64,000 bases of DNA from IMG/VR virus record IMGVR_UViG_3300031963_011573, positions 1 through 64,000 of that record; one strand, given 5' to 3'. The notes beneath the pieces are model-generated. The model searched no databases. It worked only from the letters and a program-made list of their open reading frames with translations, and was not told the origin of the DNA. Source of the DNA: a virus. The position numbers and the translations under genes were made by a program. Positions 1 to 7,410 of the stretch are shown here, piece after piece. How positions within the stretch are numbered: position 1 is the first letter of the stretch; the number at the start of each line of letters is the position of its first letter.

Positions 1-90
1 CCTGACTACACCTTAATACCGATTCGAGTTTGACAATTAAGAGGGACCTTGCTCCTTAAGTGGAAAAAATGTCGTTAAATAACCCTCCGC

Positions 91-120
91 ACCAGGTGGC
101 ATCGGTGACCTGGTTTTTTT
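91..120 (+). terminator. Intrinsic terminator
   Basis: A 7-bp hairpin (ACCAGGT at 91-97, ACCTGGT at 108-114) is followed directly by a run of seven T. It ends whatever transcript enters the window from the left. The first nine bases of the window match the 3' end of the tRNA-like RNA at 11840, but the rest of that element would lie outside. Confidence 0.8.
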
Positions 121-124
121 TGAA

Positions 125-132
125 ATATTTAT
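125..132 (+). promoter_or_regulatory. Late-type promoter box ATATTTAT
   Basis: Exact match to the box found upstream of the structural genes, placed just after the terminator and before the structured untranslated stretch. Confidence 0.45.
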
Positions 133-137
133 TTATG

Positions 138-456
138 ACAGTACCTACCACGCTTCTGGACTGGGGTATCCCCGATCGAGCGTACCAGGGTAGGTCTTTT
201 ACACCCCACCGTTATGTAAATAACGGAACCCCATGGTGATACTGTTGCCATGGAATGCCTCCCCCCTATGAATAGAATTCATAGGACAAGTACCATCGGG
301 CATACCGTTAGATCTGCTCACTTAGATGGTCTTTTTCGATATTGGGAAATGGGACCTGCTTTATGGGTGCAAGACGTTGCCTTCATAAACAACCTTATAA
401 CCAACTATCACCCCCTAGATGGTCTGCTTGATCAACAGATCCCACTAGGGGTTTTT
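138..456 (+). ncRNA. Structured untranslated region, candidate ncRNA
   Basis: No convincing protein is encoded here, but several hairpins follow one another: ACCTACC/GGTAGGT (143-149 with 189-195) enclosing GGGG/CCCC (163-166, 170-173); CCGTTAT/ATAACGG (209-226); CCATGG/CCATGG (231-253); a 9-bp stem with a 3-nt loop (265-285); and a terminator-like stem at 412-451. Inside the first domain CGCT/AGCG and CTGG/CCAG would cross, so a pseudoknot is possible. It lies between a late box at 125 and the tRNA cluster. I recognise no known RNA family. Structure is seen in sequence; function is unknown. Confidence 0.4.
412..456 (+). terminator. Terminator of the structured region
   Basis: CCCCTAG (412-418) pairs with CTAGGGG (445-451), with a further inner stem around TCTG/CAGA, followed by TTTTT. 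Confidence 0.65.
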
Positions 457-493
457 GATTCTTTACCTTAGGTAAGGAACTTACAAAGGTTTT

Positions 494-522
494 AAACGTT
501 GAACCCGAATCAACGTTTTTTT
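494..522 (+). terminator. Terminator before the tRNA cluster
   Basis: A 9-bp perfect stem (AAACGTTGA 494-502, TCAACGTTT 510-518) with a 7-nt loop runs into seven T directly before tRNA-Thr. Confidence 0.7.
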
Positions 523-595
523 GCCGATATAGCTCAGCTGGTAGAGCAACTGATTTGTAATCAGTAGGTCGGGGGTTCGAATCCCTCCATCGGCT
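523..595 (+). tRNA. tRNA-Thr (anticodon TGT)
   Basis: Full cloverleaf by eye: acceptor GCCGAT/ATCGGC with a mismatch at the seventh pair, D arm, anticodon stem ACTGA/TCAGT with loop TTTGTAA, T arm GGGGG-TTCGAAT-CCCTC. It reads ACA (and possibly other ACN) codons. First of a phage tRNA cluster; no encoded CCA. Confidence 0.95.
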
Positions 596-599
596 CAAT

Positions 600-673
600 G
601 GTGCGTTAGTTCAGTTGGTTAGAATACTTGCCTGTCACGCAAGGGGTCATGGGTTCGAGTCCCATACGCACCG
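600..673 (+). tRNA. tRNA-Asp (anticodon GTC)
   Basis: Acceptor GGTGCGT/ACGCACC, anticodon stem CTTGC/GCAAG with loop CTGTCAC, and a standard T loop. Only four bases separate it from tRNA-Thr, so both probably come from one precursor. Confidence 0.96.
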
Positions 674-680
674 CAAAAAT

Positions 681-764
681 GCTCGGGTGGTGGAACTGGT
701 AGACACGCCGGACTTAAAATCCTGTGGGCTTTTGCCCGTGCGGGTTCGATTCCCGCTCCGAGTA
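681..764 (+). tRNA. tRNA-Leu (anticodon TAA)
   Basis: Class II tRNA with long variable arm (GGGC/GCCC), anticodon loop CTTAAAA and T loop TTCGATT. It reads TTA, by far the preferred Leu codon in this AT-rich genome, so it plausibly supports phage translation. Confidence 0.95.
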
Positions 765-798
765 CAAAAATTGATATTTAAAGTATCAAAGGGGTAAT

Positions 799-806
799 AT
801 ATTTAT
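799..806 (+). promoter_or_regulatory. Late-type promoter box ATATTTAT
   Basis: Begins exactly 14 nt before the ATG at 813, the spacing seen at 1058, 2019 and 35714. Confidence 0.6.
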
Positions 807-812
807 AATAAG

Positions 813-968
813 ATGGAAAAAAAACCACTTAAAATACAAACGGAATTGGCCTCACTTGAAAAAACACTAGTGAAACTACAGGAAAAATACAACATGTATC
901 CCTCAAAAAATTTGAGTGATGCAATAACACATTTACAAGCTACAATTCGTAGTTTGAGTAATGTATAG
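813..968 (+). CDS. Small helical protein, 51 aa
   Basis: Unrecognised. The product (starts MEKKPLKIQTELASL) is charged, probably one or two helices with coiled-coil character in residues 8-28. A late box 14 nt upstream supports this start. The stop codon TAG (966-968) overlaps the first base of tRNA-Ser, so mRNA and tRNA share a transcript. Too short for a functional call. Confidence 0.6.
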   Translation: MEKKPLKIQTELASLEKTLVKLQEKYNMYPSKNLSDAITHLQATIRSLSNV

Positions 969-1054
969 GAAGTGTGCTTGAGCGGTTTAAAAGGCTGGTC
1001 TTGAAAACCAGTGAATTCGAAAGGGTTCCGTAGGTTCGAATCCTACCACTTCCG
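968..1054 (+). tRNA. tRNA-Ser (anticodon TGA)
   Basis: Class II tRNA: acceptor GGAAGTG/CACTTCC, anticodon stem CTGGT/ACCAG with loop CTTGAAA, long variable arm and T loop TTCGAAT. It reads TCA, a frequent Ser codon here. Confidence 0.95.
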
Positions 1055-1057
1055 CTA

Positions 1058-1065
1058 ATATTTAT
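1058..1065 (+). promoter_or_regulatory. Late-type promoter box ATATTTAT
   Basis: Starts 14 nt before the ATG at 1072. Confidence 0.6.
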
Positions 1066-1071
1066 AAACAA

Positions 1072-1249
1072 ATGAATAAAATATCTAGCATATTGACCAT
1101 TATGTTTTTAGGTGTAATGGGAGTTTTATGGCCATTTTGGCTAATAGATGGATACCTTGATAGTTGGTACTTAAAAATAGCCACTTTCATTGCTGTGTAT
1201 GGAGGTTTTGTCGCAAATTTAGTGTGGTACCTTCAATACAGGAAAAAAA

Positions 1250-1266
<17 letters not shown>
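1072..1266 (+). CDS. Two-helix membrane protein, 64 aa
   Basis: Two hydrophobic segments (about residues 5-24 and 34-54) joined by a short acidic turn and ending in a basic tail (YRKKNGN). It overlaps the next membrane-protein gene by 17 nt, so the two are translationally linked. The late box suggests expression with virion genes. Membrane topology is visible; a holin or lysis-accessory role is possible but not supported by a recognised motif. Confidence 0.7.
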
Positions 1267-1712
<446 letters not shown>

Positions 1713-1716
1713 CTTC

Positions 1717-1746
1717 AACCCTATCATTTTGATAGGGTTTCTTTTT
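1717..1746 (+). terminator. Terminator after tRNA-Ala
   Basis: A 9-bp hairpin AACCCTATC/GATAGGGTT with a 5-nt loop, followed by a T-rich run. Confidence 0.8.
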
Positions 1747-1763
1747 CCTTGGTTATTTAAAAA

Positions 1764-1967
1764 ATGGGTTTTATATTTCCATTAAAAATAGAAAATATGA
1801 TTTATATTGTTGGATTACTAATTGGATTTTGTTTCTTTTTACTTAAAAGAATAGTTGAATTAAAAAATAGATTGGGAGAAATTGAAAAAACACTCAAATC
1901 AATTAACTATGATTTGAATATGGTTGCTTATTCTCAAAAAAATTCCAAACAAATATTAAAAGGATAA
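1764..1967 (+). CDS. Single-span membrane protein with coiled coil, 67 aa
   Basis: One hydrophobic helix (about residues 12-28) followed by a heptad-like charged helix (RIVELKNRLGEIEKTL). Start may instead be the ATG at 1797, just before the hydrophobic helix. No family recognised; the design is like spanin-type or membrane-anchor proteins, but that is only a resemblance. Confidence 0.5.
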   Translation: MGFIFPLKIENMIYIVGLLIGFCFFLLKRIVELKNRLGEIEKTLKSINYDLNMVAYSQKNSKQILKG

Positions 1968-2018
1968 TAATAAATAGTAAATAACCCGTCAAAAACTTCT
2001 ACGTTTTTTCCATTTAGA

Positions 2019-2026
2019 ATATTTAT
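2019..2026 (+). promoter_or_regulatory. Late-type promoter box ATATTTAT
   Basis: Starts 14 nt before the ATG of the T9SS-type secreted protein, which places that host-like gene under phage late control. Confidence 0.65.
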
Positions 2027-2032
2027 AAATAG

Positions 2033-3316
2033 ATGAAAATAATCACTCTAATATCGTTTATTCTAATTTCATTTTTTACATTTTCACAATGTAACCAATA
2101 CCAAATTTATGAAAGTTTTAATTCTACATTACCTACACAAGGAGGAACTTGGACCGCAACTTCTATAGTATATGGCACATCCCCGGTGAGGACTGGAACA
2201 CACCAATTAACCTTTAATGGTGTTAATGATGTTATAAGAACCCCACAAATTGCAAACCCTGGCGTGTTAACTTTCTGGCACAGACGAAGTTCAAATTCTA
2301 CTGCATGGACCTTAAATATACAAACTTCACCAAACGGAACTACTTGGACAACGAGAGGATCTGTCACAGCTCCGACTACTACTTGGACTCAGTACTCACT
2401 TAATATCGGATCTTTAGGTTTAACCAATGTTTTTATTCGATTGCTAGACGGTAGAGCATCTGGTACACACGAAAGATATGTCGATGATTTGGGAATAACT
2501 TCAACCAATGCTAGTGAAAATACTCTCATTCCATTTATTAATGCATGTTCTCAAAATATCGATTCTTACATATACACAATAACTGATGATGCAGGCCCAA
2601 CCGCAGCTCTATTAGGAGGATATTCTAATAGCGTTAATAGAACTCTAACATTCACACCGTCAGATAACACAAAAAAATTAGAGCTATCATTCACCGAATT
2701 GGATTTAGAAACAAATTTCGATTATCTATACGTTTATGACGGAGCAAATACATCATCACCTCTGTTAGCCACTCTTACGGGAGAAGCTACTCCGTCTTCA
2801 ATTGTAGCAACAAATGCAGCAGGACAACTTACTATTCGATGGACTTCCGATGTTTCAAATTCTGGAGCCTGGAGTGGATGGGTTGGTATCATTCAAACTA
2901 TAACACCCCTACCAGTTGAACTTCTATATTTTGAAGGTACTGCATATCAATCATTCAACATATTACAATGGGCGACAGCTTCTGAACACAATTCATTTTA
3001 TTTTGATTTAGAAAGATCGGTAGATGGTGTAAAATGGACTCATGTTGCAACTAGTTTAGCAGCAGGAAACAGCACAGAGCTTCTAACATACTCATATCTG
3101 GATTATGTAGAACGAACACCGCTTTACTATTATCGATTAATTCAAGTTGATATTGATGGGAAATATAAAACGTACGGGCCCATTGTAGTTTATGGTGTTC
3201 CTGTAAAACAAGTTATAAAATATGTTAATTTATTAGGTCAAGAAGTCCCAGCATCTACTACAGGTGTTTTGTTTGAAATATACGAAGATGGTACCTCAAA
3301 GAAAATTATTAGATAA
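2033..3316 (+). CDS. Secreted protein with CUB-like domain and T9SS C-terminal sorting domain
   Basis: A 427-aa protein built like a flavobacterial T9SS cargo. Residues 1-19 form a signal peptide ending in FTFSQ. About 25-160 is a beta-sandwich-like region (WHRRSS, DDLGI), about 165-290 a CUB-like domain (LYVYDG), about 292-385 an FN3-like segment opening with PLPVELL and containing YYYRLIQVDIDG, and 388-427 resembles the type-A Por/T9SS sorting domain (NLLGQEV, then DGTSKKIIR at the end). T9SS cargo cross the outer membrane and have this tail removed, often with attachment to the cell surface. It sits between phage tRNAs and a phage-type phosphoesterase, with a late box 14 nt upstream. Probably captured from a host; it may remodel or mask the infected cell surface (inference). 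Confidence 0.85.
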   Translation: MKIITLISFILISFFTFSQCNQYQIYESFNSTLPTQGGTWTATSIVYGTSPVRTGTHQLTFNGVNDVIRTPQIANPGVLTFWHRRSSNSTAWTLNIQTSPNGTTWTTRGSVTAPTTTWTQYSLNIGSLGLTNVFIRLLDGRASGTHERYVDDLGITSTNASENTLIPFINACSQNIDSYIYTITDDAGPTAALLGGYSNSVNRTLTFTPSDNTKKLELSFTELDLETNFDYLYVYDGANTSSPLLATLTGEATPSSIVATNAAGQLTIRWTSDVSNSGAWSGWVGIIQTITPLPVELLYFEGTAYQSFNILQWATASEHNSFYFDLERSVDGVKWTHVATSLAAGNSTELLTYSYLDYVERTPLYYYRLIQVDIDGKYKTYGPIVVYGVPVKQVIKYVNLLGQEVPASTTGVLFEIYEDGTSKKIIR

Positions 3317-3346
3317 TTTGGCTTTCTAAATCTTCTTTTGTATATT
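3314..3346 (+). promoter_or_regulatory. Host-like promoter, TTTG class
   Basis: AATTTG box, then TATATTT 20 nt after the TTTG; resembles the Bacteroidota -33/-7 promoter. Drives the phosphoesterase gene with a leader of only a few bases. Confidence 0.6.
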
Positions 3347-3352
3347 TAAAGT

Positions 3353-4072
3353 ATGAAATTTAAAATTACATTCATATCAGACACTCACGGAAAACACAAC
3401 CAACTAACAAAAGATCTACCAGGTGGAGACATATTAATTCATGCTGGGGATTTTATGAATGCAGGTTACTATAAAACAGAAGCAATTGAATTTTTCAATT
3501 GGTTTGATGCAATCAACAACTACGATACAAAAGTATTTATTGCAGGAAATCATGACCGTTTAATGGAAGATGATTCAACATGGGCTCAAGGTTATTTAAC
3601 AGGATTTAAAACAATAGATTATTTACAAGACGAAGAAATAGGAATATACCACGATGATTTAAATGGAGACCACTCAGAAGATAATATTCATATTTATGGT
3701 TCACCTTGGCAACCTGAATTTTTTAATTGGGCATTCAATTTACCTCGAAATGGTAATGAATTGAAAGAACGTTGGAACATAATACCCAACAACACAGACA
3801 TTTTAGTTACACATGGCCCTCCATTTGGATTCCTAGATATCCCAGGACATGGTACTCCAATGAATGTTGGTTGTGAGATGTTACGTTATCGAATAGATGA
3901 ATTGCGTCCAAAAATACATGTATTCGGGCATATTCATGGTAGTGCAGGTTACTATTTTAATGGACATACTCATTTTATAAACGCATCTGTTTTAAATGAG
4001 AGATATGTTTATGAAAATAAACCACTAACATTTGAATGGGATAATATAACAAATGAAATTCAGTGGTTATAA
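3353..4072 (+). CDS. Calcineurin-like metallophosphoesterase, 239 aa
   Basis: All core motifs of the superfamily are visible: FISDTHGKH (residues 7-15), GDILIHAGDF (24-33), AGNHD (65-69), THGPP (about 155-159) and FGHIHGSAG (about 192-200). Length and the THGPP/GHIHG pattern fit the MPPED/UPF0046-like group, which hydrolyses phosphodiesters with a two-metal centre. The substrate in the phage is unknown; nucleotide or RNA turnover is plausible. First gene of the accessory region, with its own promoter and followed by a GGA-class promoter. Confidence 0.88.
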   Translation: MKFKITFISDTHGKHNQLTKDLPGGDILIHAGDFMNAGYYKTEAIEFFNWFDAINNYDTKVFIAGNHDRLMEDDSTWAQGYLTGFKTIDYLQDEEIGIYHDDLNGDHSEDNIHIYGSPWQPEFFNWAFNLPRNGNELKERWNIIPNNTDILVTHGPPFGFLDIPGHGTPMNVGCEMLRYRIDELRPKIHVFGHIHGSAGYYFNGHTHFINASVLNERYVYENKPLTFEWDNITNEIQWL

Positions 4073-4074
4073 GA

Positions 4075-4107
4075 GGAATAGGCTTTTAAAAAAAATTTTC
4101 GTATATT
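4075..4107 (+). promoter_or_regulatory. GGA-class promoter
   Basis: GGAATAG, 19-nt spacer, GTATATT; first member of the series. Confidence 0.75.
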
Positions 4108-4124
4108 CAAGTAAAATAAAGGAA

Positions 4125-4349
4125 ATGGCAAAAGTAATTTTAGAATTTGATCCAATTGAAGATAGAGATGATATGGAAAACGCTATCAATGGATGGAAAT
4201 GGAAAACGTTAGTATGGGATTTAGACCAGCATTTACGATCTGAATTAAAATACAATGATGCAATTACTGGGGATGTATATGATGCTTTAGAAAAAATTAG
4301 AGAGCATTTACATGAATTAAAAAATGAAAGTGGATTAACTTTAGAATAA
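4125..4349 (+). CDS. Conserved phage protein, 74 aa
   Basis: The ATG at 4125 is preferred to one at 4053 because the upstream in-frame stretch contains the promoter. The product (starts MAKVILEFDPIEDRDD, with a W-K-T-L-V-W-D-L segment and an acidic C-terminus) resembles a family I recall from many T4-type cyanophages and marine myoviruses. Function unknown. First of a tightly packed operon running to about 6.8 kb. Confidence 0.75.
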   Translation: MAKVILEFDPIEDRDDMENAINGWKWKTLVWDLDQHLRSELKYNDAITGDVYDALEKIREHLHELKNESGLTLE

Positions 4350-4352
4350 AAC

Positions 4353-4649
4353 ATGGCAAAGAGATTAACAAGAGAAGAAAAACGAGAACAAGCAGTAGTT
4401 GATTTAATCAACGAAATGTTTCGTATTGCAGGACATGATGTTACGTTTGATGATATTTTGGACCGAGAAAATTGGTTTAATGAATATGAAATGACTGAAG
4501 AGCAATATGATGAATGGAAAGCTTGGGGTAAAAAACATTTAATGAAAAAATTGGGTCTGCATGCTGCACGAGCAGAAAAAGAGATGGCTTGGGCTGGGTT
4601 ACAATGGGGATTAAAAATAAAACAAAATGAGCAAACTGAATCAAATTAA
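4353..4649 (+). CDS. Conserved phage protein, 98 aa
   Basis: Charged helical protein (starts MAKRLTREEKREQAVVDLI). A W-x-x-W-G-K-K-H-L-M segment lies around residues 51-65. Three bases after the previous gene and overlapping the next by 23 nt. It resembles hypothetical proteins of marine myoviruses; no domain recognised. Confidence 0.7.
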   Translation: MAKRLTREEKREQAVVDLINEMFRIAGHDVTFDDILDRENWFNEYEMTEEQYDEWKAWGKKHLMKKLGLHAARAEKEMAWAGLQWGLKIKQNEQTESN

Positions 4650-4941
4650 GATACCGGTTGAAATAGAGGACTCTAGACCAACCCCAAACTATAAACTAGT
4701 AAGAGAACGTGATGGGCTAGAAAAATATTCACAGGATATTATTTGGGTAGAATGGGATGAAGCAGGATACTTTAAAGACAGACATAAAGAACTTGCTATT
4801 GGCCGATCATTGTTGATGTCTCCGTTCCATCCATTTACCTTTACTTGGCAGACAACACCAGTAACAGAAATTATAGAACAAAGAGAAGACTATATTAAAT
4901 TTAGAACAGAAAATAGCAACTACGAATTATTTAAAATATGA
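4627..4941 (+). CDS. Hypothetical protein, 104 aa
   Basis: Mixed alpha/beta composition with many aromatic residues in the middle (IIWVEWDEAGYF, FHPFTFTW). No family recognised. Overlaps both neighbours, typical of this translationally coupled operon. Confidence 0.65.
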   Translation: MSKLNQIKIPVEIEDSRPTPNYKLVRERDGLEKYSQDIIWVEWDEAGYFKDRHKELAIGRSLLMSPFHPFTFTWQTTPVTEIIEQREDYIKFRTENSNYELFKI

Positions 4942-5174
4942 AAATTAACCACGAGGGAAAAGGCAGACCAGCAGAGGAAAAAATACCAACAGTTGTAGTA
5001 TATAAAAAACCAACCGGGAAAAAATACTACATGTTAGTAACAGAATCTGAAGTGGATAATATCTTGAATTCTTCAAAACGTAAACCACTTATTCCTGATG
5101 GATGTGAAATAGTTGATATTGGAATAGGAAAATCATTTATTGCAACATATAAAAAACAATACGACATAAAATGA
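4938..5174 (+). CDS. Hypothetical protein, 78 aa
   Basis: Basic small protein; starts within an ATGA overlap with the preceding stop. Predicted beta-rich middle (TVVVYKKPTGKKYYMLV). No recognised motif. Confidence 0.65.
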   Translation: MKINHEGKGRPAEEKIPTVVVYKKPTGKKYYMLVTESEVDNILNSSKRKPLIPDGCEIVDIGIGKSFIATYKKQYDIK

Positions 5175-5425
5175 ATTTTTTAGATAATTTACCTTCTATA
5201 AGCAACAATAAAGCTAAACAAATGAGACTTGACTCGTTTGAAAGAGGATTTAGAGTAGGACAAAAAGAAGCTATTGATGCTTTAAGAGATACACAAAAAT
5301 ACAATTGCAAACATTTAAATGATTTTGAAAAAGCAATAGTAATGAAATTTTTGGATGAATATAATTTAGAGTTTGGATACAATGTTGAAGAGGGTGGATT
5401 TTATGTTTTAAAACGAGTAAAATGA
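5171..5425 (+). CDS. Hypothetical protein, 84 aa
   Basis: Helical, charged protein with KAKQMRLDSFERGFRVGQKE near the N-terminus. ATGA overlap with the previous gene and again with the next. Function unknown. Confidence 0.65.
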   Translation: MNFLDNLPSISNNKAKQMRLDSFERGFRVGQKEAIDALRDTQKYNCKHLNDFEKAIVMKFLDEYNLEFGYNVEEGGFYVLKRVK

Positions 5426-5649
5426 AAACAACAAACCGAATAGACTCGGGACATGAATTATCTATATTCCTCTATGAATTAATGGCAGCTAATATAGAAA
5501 TACCATCTAATATAACATTAGAAATTGATAGTCCCTTATTTGAATCTGAAATAAATGAAATAGCACAAAATTTCTCCCCAGAAGGAGAATCTATATCAAT
5601 GAAACGATTTGAATATATGGGAAACAAAGTAACCTTTAAATCAGAATAG
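5422..5649 (+). CDS. Hypothetical protein, 75 aa
   Basis: Acidic small protein ending VTFKSE. Its last codons and stop lie in the first copy of the 23-bp junction repeat (5631-5653), which also supplies the next gene's ATG. Confidence 0.6.
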   Translation: MKTTNRIDSGHELSIFLYELMAANIEIPSNITLEIDSPLFESEINEIAQNFSPEGESISMKRFEYMGNKVTFKSE

Positions 5650-5653
5650 AATG
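5631..5653 (+). repeat. Gene-junction repeat, copy 1
   Basis: A 23-bp direct repeat starting AACCTTTAAATC and ending in an ATG start codon; identical copies at 5840 and 5971, a diverged copy at 6251. Each copy carries the stop of one gene and the start of the next. Confidence 0.85.
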
Positions 5654-5848
5654 AAAATAGAAACAAATGGAACACAAGAAATTTATAATGTTGGGGATGT
5701 TTTTATGATAGATAATCCTAATATAAATGAACCAAAAGTATTTACAACACATAAAGTAGATAATGATTGGGGTGTAGTATATTATTATCAATTAAATGGT
5801 ATTGAAGAAACAATTGGAATTAGTTATATCACAAAAATTAACCTTTAA
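5651..5848 (+). CDS. Hypothetical protein, 65 aa
   Basis: Beta-rich sequence (YNVGDVFMIDNP, WGVVYYYQLNG) that could form a small SH3-like barrel; this is only a guess from hydrophobic spacing. Lies entirely between repeat copies 1 and 2 and may be an inserted cassette. Confidence 0.6.
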   Translation: MKIETNGTQEIYNVGDVFMIDNPNINEPKVFTTHKVDNDWGVVYYYQLNGIEETIGISYITKINL

Positions 5849-5862
5849 ATCAGAATAGAATG
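5840..5862 (+). repeat. Gene-junction repeat, copy 2
   Basis: Identical to copy 1, but the upstream gene is read through it in a different frame and stops at the TAA inside. Confidence 0.85.
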
Positions 5863-5979
5863 AGAAGTGAAGATATTGAATTTTGTATTGTTTATGGAGC
5901 AATTAGTTTTTCAGGATTTTGTATAGCAATTCACTATTGGTATTACCAATTATTTAAAAAAAGAAAAAGAAACCTTTAA
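5860..5979 (+). CDS. Single-span membrane peptide, 39 aa
   Basis: Hydrophobic stretch at about residues 8-27 followed by FKKRKRN, a positive-inside tail. Occupies the space between repeat copies 2 and 3, so it looks like a second cassette. Confidence 0.55.
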   Translation: MRSEDIEFCIVYGAISFSGFCIAIHYWYYQLFKKRKRNL

Positions 5980-5993
5980 ATCAGAATAGAATG
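5971..5993 (+). repeat. Gene-junction repeat, copy 3
   Basis: Third exact 23-bp copy, supplying the ATG at 5991. Confidence 0.85.
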
Positions 5994-6269
5994 GGTAAAA
6001 CAAGAGAAAAATTATTGAATGCAAATAGGTATTGTCATATCTACGTAGATGATGATGGAATAACTAATTATCATGATACTGAAACAAATGAGACTTATAG
6101 GGTTATACCTGACACAGGAGCATTAGGTTTTTATTTGGAGTATTTTAAAGATGGTGTATTAAAAGCAAGAAATTCATTTGAATTTAAAGAACTTAAAATA
6201 CTTGCAAATCTTACTGGGAGTAATTATTTACTAAACAATTTAATTGGTGGAGAACTTAAATCAGAATAA
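5991..6269 (+). CDS. Hypothetical protein, 92 aa
   Basis: Contains CHIYVDDDGITNYHDTETNE (residues 15-34) and ends in LKSE, the same tail as the gene before the repeat array, because its 3' end is the diverged repeat copy. No family recognised. Confidence 0.6.
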   Translation: MGKTREKLLNANRYCHIYVDDDGITNYHDTETNETYRVIPDTGALGFYLEYFKDGVLKARNSFEFKELKILANLTGSNYLLNNLIGGELKSE

Positions 6270-6273
6270 AATG
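6251..6273 (+). repeat. Gene-junction repeat, diverged copy 4
   Basis: About 20 of 23 positions match copies 1-3; again joins a stop codon to the next ATG (6271). Confidence 0.7.
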
Positions 6274-6555
6274 GATCAAACAGCAGTAGAATGGTTTGTT
6301 GGGCAAATGTTTTTGCAAGGTTATCTTAATGATAGCCCAATGACCATTGTTAACATTAACCATTTTGTTCGACAAGCCAAAGAAATGGAAGCTAAACAAC
6401 GACAAGAAGATACCAATCACGGCTATTCACAAGGATACGATGATGGGGCTCAAGGTAAGGAACCAATGCAACCTGAAATATCTGATTCAGAGGGACAATC
6501 ATACCAGGATAAAATGAGAGATAAAATAGCCAAAGCTAAATCAAGGTTAAAATGA
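6271..6555 (+). CDS. Hypothetical phage protein, 94 aa
   Basis: The ATG at 6271, furnished by the repeat, is chosen over an in-frame ATG at 6244 inside the previous gene. Helical N-terminus (VEWFVGQMFLQGYL) then a Gly/Asp/Gln-rich linker (GYSQGYDDGAQGKE). Similar small proteins occur in marine myoviruses; role unknown. Confidence 0.65.
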   Translation: MDQTAVEWFVGQMFLQGYLNDSPMTIVNINHFVRQAKEMEAKQRQEDTNHGYSQGYDDGAQGKEPMQPEISDSEGQSYQDKMRDKIAKAKSRLK

Positions 6556-6791
6556 AACAATGGTACTACCACGGTGATAAAACGTATATCATCCATAAAA
6601 AAATAGCAATCTCAGCGTTTACAAACGCGGATGGAGTACTAAACATGGAAATGGTTAAAGATGGAAGAGACTCGTTGTTTAATGTGGATCATGTGTTAAA
6701 AACAGACAGACATTTTTTATTTGTAGAAACTATACAAGATGCAGAAATTATTGAAGAAACTCAAGGTGTGGTGGAAGAAACACATAGCTAG
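6552..6791 (+). CDS. Hypothetical protein, 79 aa
   Basis: Predicted beta-rich with an acidic tail (IIEETQGVVEETHS). ATGA overlap with the previous gene. Likely the last gene of the operon that starts at 4125. No domain recognised. Confidence 0.6.
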   Translation: MKQWYYHGDKTYIIHKKIAISAFTNADGVLNMEMVKDGRDSLFNVDHVLKTDRHFLFVETIQDAEIIEETQGVVEETHS

Positions 6792-6828
6792 TGACTGTCC
6801 AAAATATTTAGATGATTTATTTTAAAAT

Positions 6829-7338
6829 ATGAAAGATAAAATTTTAGATTGGTGGCACTCCACCGGAATCAGACAAGTGATCCGAAATACTATAAAGGGA
6901 ATTGAAAATGTAATTTATTGGTTTCCTGTTATTTGGAAGGATAGGGATTGGGATCATTACTATATTTATGAAATTTTAAAAACTAAACTAGAAAAACAAG
7001 CAACAAACATTTATAACAGTGGAAACCATGTTGATTCAAAATATGATGCTGAAAGAATGTTTTTATGTGCTCGTTTAATTCAACTCCAACAAGAAGAATT
7101 ATATGAATATGAGTGGGCTGATCCAATATATGATGAAAATTTAGAGGAATACTTTAAAAAATACCCAAGACAATATAAAAGAGCCATATCAGGTGAATTT
7201 GATAGACCAGGACTTGAACCACTTGATGAAAATAACAAAGATTTAATTGCAATGGAAATTGCTTTGGAAAATCAAAAACGTTCACGTAAATTGCTATTTA
7301 AAATACTAGACCAGAATATTACCAGGTGGTGGGATTGA
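6829..7338 (+). CDS. Conserved phage protein, 169 aa
   Basis: Contains the signature WFPVIWKDRDWDHYYIYEIL (about residues 31-50), which I recall from a family widespread in T4-type and other large phages, without a known function. The remainder is helical and charged. No promoter box is obvious in the short gap upstream, so it may be read through from the preceding operon. Confidence 0.75.
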   Translation: MKDKILDWWHSTGIRQVIRNTIKGIENVIYWFPVIWKDRDWDHYYIYEILKTKLEKQATNIYNSGNHVDSKYDAERMFLCARLIQLQQEELYEYEWADPIYDENLEEYFKKYPRQYKRAISGEFDRPGLEPLDENNKDLIAMEIALENQKRSRKLLFKILDQNITRWWD

Positions 7339-7359
7339 TGTAAAATATATTTCATTAAA

Positions 7360-7392
7360 GGAATAGGGAGCGCGAGCTCCCTTTCGTATATT
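7360..7392 (+). promoter_or_regulatory. GGA-class promoter with nested terminator hairpin
   Basis: GGAATAG, 19 nt, GTATATT. The spacer holds GGGAGC-GCGA-GCTCCC followed by TTT. Confidence 0.8.
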
Positions 7393-7410
7393 CCCCTCAA
7401 ATTAAAGGAA

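Noticed and set aside
1-60. Third copy of the tRNA-like RNA at the window edge
   Set aside because: Only the final nine bases (CCTGACTAC) match and the rest would lie outside; the CTTCATAAC hairpin does not follow directly, so it cannot be claimed.
250-471. Open frame of 73 codons on the + strand
   Set aside because: It lies across five strong hairpins and a terminator, has no promoter box at the right distance and gives an unlikely amino-acid mix; the stretch looks like structured RNA.
2033-3316. Host contamination or mis-assembly for the T9SS protein
   Set aside because: A phage-type late box at the standard 14-nt distance precedes it and phage genes flank it on both sides; only read-level inspection could exclude it fully.
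5631-6273. CRISPR array
   Set aside because: Repeats are at gene junctions with coding sequences of different length between them, not uniform spacers. No cas genes in the window.
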